From: Deltaproteobacteria bacterium
Lineage (GTDB): Bacteria; Desulfobacterota; Desulfobaccia; Desulfobaccales; 0-14-0-80-60-11
Reading direction: 5' to 3'
NCBI GenBank assembly: GCA_030018495.1
Contig: JASEFS010000028.1
Coordinates: 1-48,283 of the forward strand
Length of the DNA: 48,283 nt
The translations under genes were made by a program, and so were the position numbers. Positions 46,186 through 48,283 of this stretch are shown in pieces (position 1 is the stretch's first letter; the number at the start of each line of letters is the position of its first letter). Under the pieces are notes generated by a model, which made no database searches, had not been told where the DNA came from, and saw only the letters and a program-made list of their open reading frames with translations.

Positions 46186-46473
46186 GGGTCAGGGATCAGG
46201 GGTCAGGGGTCAGTAAGATGCGCACTGCGGCCACTACAAAAGATAGAAGGAAAGGTGAATGATTCTTAAGGGAGGGGACCAAAGGGCGGCGGCCCCCTGC
46301 CCCCTACCTCAAACTGCCTCCCCCAACCCCTTAATGGTGGCACAGGCTTTCCAGCCTGTGCCCATATAGGGTGCGCACTGCGCACTTTACAAAAGGTTGC
46401 TTGGGAATTAGTCCTTTAAAGGTGCCCAAGCCGAGTTTGGGAACGAGTCAGATAGAACGAGTCAGATAGAAAA
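46184..46473. repeat. Repeat-rich gap between argF and the Cys-rich gene
   Basis: Heptads on the minus-strand sense (AGGGGTC, AGGGATC, AGGGGTC, AGGGGTC) run from 46184 to 46211. GCACAGGCT-TTCC-AGCCTGTGC, a perfect palindrome, lies near 46339-46360. A truncated relative of the CCCAAGC/GCTTGGG palindrome lies at 46425-46444. No gene. Confidence 0.6.
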
Positions 46474-46761
46474 ATGGCAAACCCTCTGAATAAAAATAGT
46501 GTTATGGAATGTTCCCGGCATGGCAATCGGCGCCCGACGTTCATTTGCAAACATCTGCAATACGGCGAAGGATTGGGCTTTCATCAGCCGGACGAGCCGC
46601 CTGATGAAGATTGGCCCTTTCAAAATGCCTGGTGCGATGCTTGCGATAAAGTCCTGGTGGAAGAAGGCGAGTGGAATGATCGCTCAGAATCGTTTGCTCA
46701 AATCATGGCGATATGCGAAGGCTGTTTCGAAGAAATCAAAGAGAAAAACATTAAAAGATAG
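46474..46761 (+). CDS. Small Cys-rich, probably zinc-binding protein
   Basis: The 95-residue product has Cys/His pairs in four places: MECSRHGNRRPTFICKHL, WCDACDK, and ICEGCFEE. The pattern suggests one or two structural metal sites. A DEPPDEDWPFQNAWC stretch separates the pairs. No signal peptide or known domain is recognised. It lies alone between argF and argG with repeat DNA on both sides, so a link to arginine synthesis is not supported. Confidence 0.7.
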   Translation: MANPLNKNSVMECSRHGNRRPTFICKHLQYGEGLGFHQPDEPPDEDWPFQNAWCDACDKVLVEEGEWNDRSESFAQIMAICEGCFEEIKEKNIKR

Positions 46762-47045
46762 GTCGTGAATTGTTGAAAAGATGTGCAGTGAGCACCCAGA
46801 ATAACTGTAATTAAAGGTACCCAAGCAGAGCTTGGGCTGAAAACGGCGTTCCCAAGCAGGAGCTTGGGAACGAGTAATTGAGGGCTAAGAGTTACTTTAT
46901 GGGGAGGAGTCAAGGGCCTCTGGTCTTTTACTCTTCCTTGAATCCTCCAATAATCCCTTTAAATTGGTGGCACAGGCTTTCCAGCCTGTGCATGTAAGGC
47001 GGGCACCGCCCGCCGCTGACTTTTTGTCCATAAGAAAGAAAAATC
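46762..47045. repeat. Repeat-rich gap before argG
   Basis: CCCAAGC/GCTTGGG palindromes occur at 46820-46836 and, perfectly, at 46848-46871. GCACAGGCT-TTCC-AGCCTGTGC lies near 46970-46991, followed by GGCGGGC-ACC-GCCCGCC near 46998-47014. No gene. Confidence 0.65.
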
Positions 47046-48248
<1,203 letters not shown>

Positions 48249-48283
48249 TTATAGCTTGAGGGGAGGGCTGGGGGAGCGGTGGC

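Noticed and set aside
46260-46370. 36-codon frame with a good ribosome site (AAGGAAAGG)
   Set aside because: Its 3' half is the GCACAGGCT palindrome repeat, so the frame is probably fortuitous.

Overview
The window is about 48 kb of GC-rich, densely coded DNA from a Gram-negative, diderm, probably anaerobic bacterium. Evidence for a diderm includes Tol-type proteins, a TonB-family protein, a PpiD-like chaperone, a TPR/beta-barrel exporter and lipoprotein signals. Gene content (LutB/LutC-type Fe-S protein, TrpX-type binding protein next to a PAS hybrid kinase, arg genes in the order B-D-F-G) and the dense intergenic repeats suggest Desulfobacterota (former Deltaproteobacteria). That placement is inference from gene style and was not tested by any search. 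No rRNA, tRNA, IS element, prophage or CRISPR array was recognised.

Layout. (1) 1-1334: a 5'-truncated family B DNA polymerase remnant with altered motifs, set in repeat-rich DNA. (2) 12826 down to 1335, minus strand: tolQ-tolR-cpoB-ppiD, a fused LutB-LutC protein, an M24 peptidase, a polysaccharide deacetylase, tatC and a plsB with a second, degenerate acyltransferase domain. Most of this block concerns the cell envelope. (3) 12983-16414: dnaE, divergent from tolQ. (4) 16415-18289: repeats, a TonB-family gene and, upstream of it on the same strand, a well-preserved cobalamin riboswitch. (5) 18290-26821, plus strand: a synthase-dependent exopolysaccharide locus with UDP-glucuronate 4-epimerase, a cellulose-synthase-like GT2, a 1384-residue TPR plus beta-barrel exporter, an M48 lipoprotein protease and an unlisted 57-residue membrane protein.

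(6) 34357 down to 26978, minus strand: dGTPase, EEP hydrolase, L,D-transpeptidase, two small proteins of unknown function, an MBL hydrolase, then a signalling trio (REC-SHOCT regulator, HD-GYP protein, soluble histidine kinase). (7) 34513-38993: an ABM-domain protein, then a TrpX-type binding lipoprotein paired with a hybrid sensor kinase. (8) 39206-42724: xerC-hslV-cytochrome b561-hslU, the codV-clpQ-clpY arrangement of Bacillus interrupted by a cytochrome gene. (9) 43004-48248: argB, argD, argF, a small Cys-rich protein and argG, which supply most of the acetylglutamate-to-argininosuccinate steps of arginine synthesis.

Intergenic DNA carries several dispersed repeat families: heptad-periodic tracts (consensus near GACCCCT) at five loci, two perfect-palindrome families, a CCCTCTCC-type repeat, and 14-mer tandem modules around the hslU-argB gap. 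The most notable points are the exopolysaccharide locus, the riboswitch-controlled TonB gene, the polymerase remnant whose homology starts just after a heptad tract, and the heptad tracts themselves.
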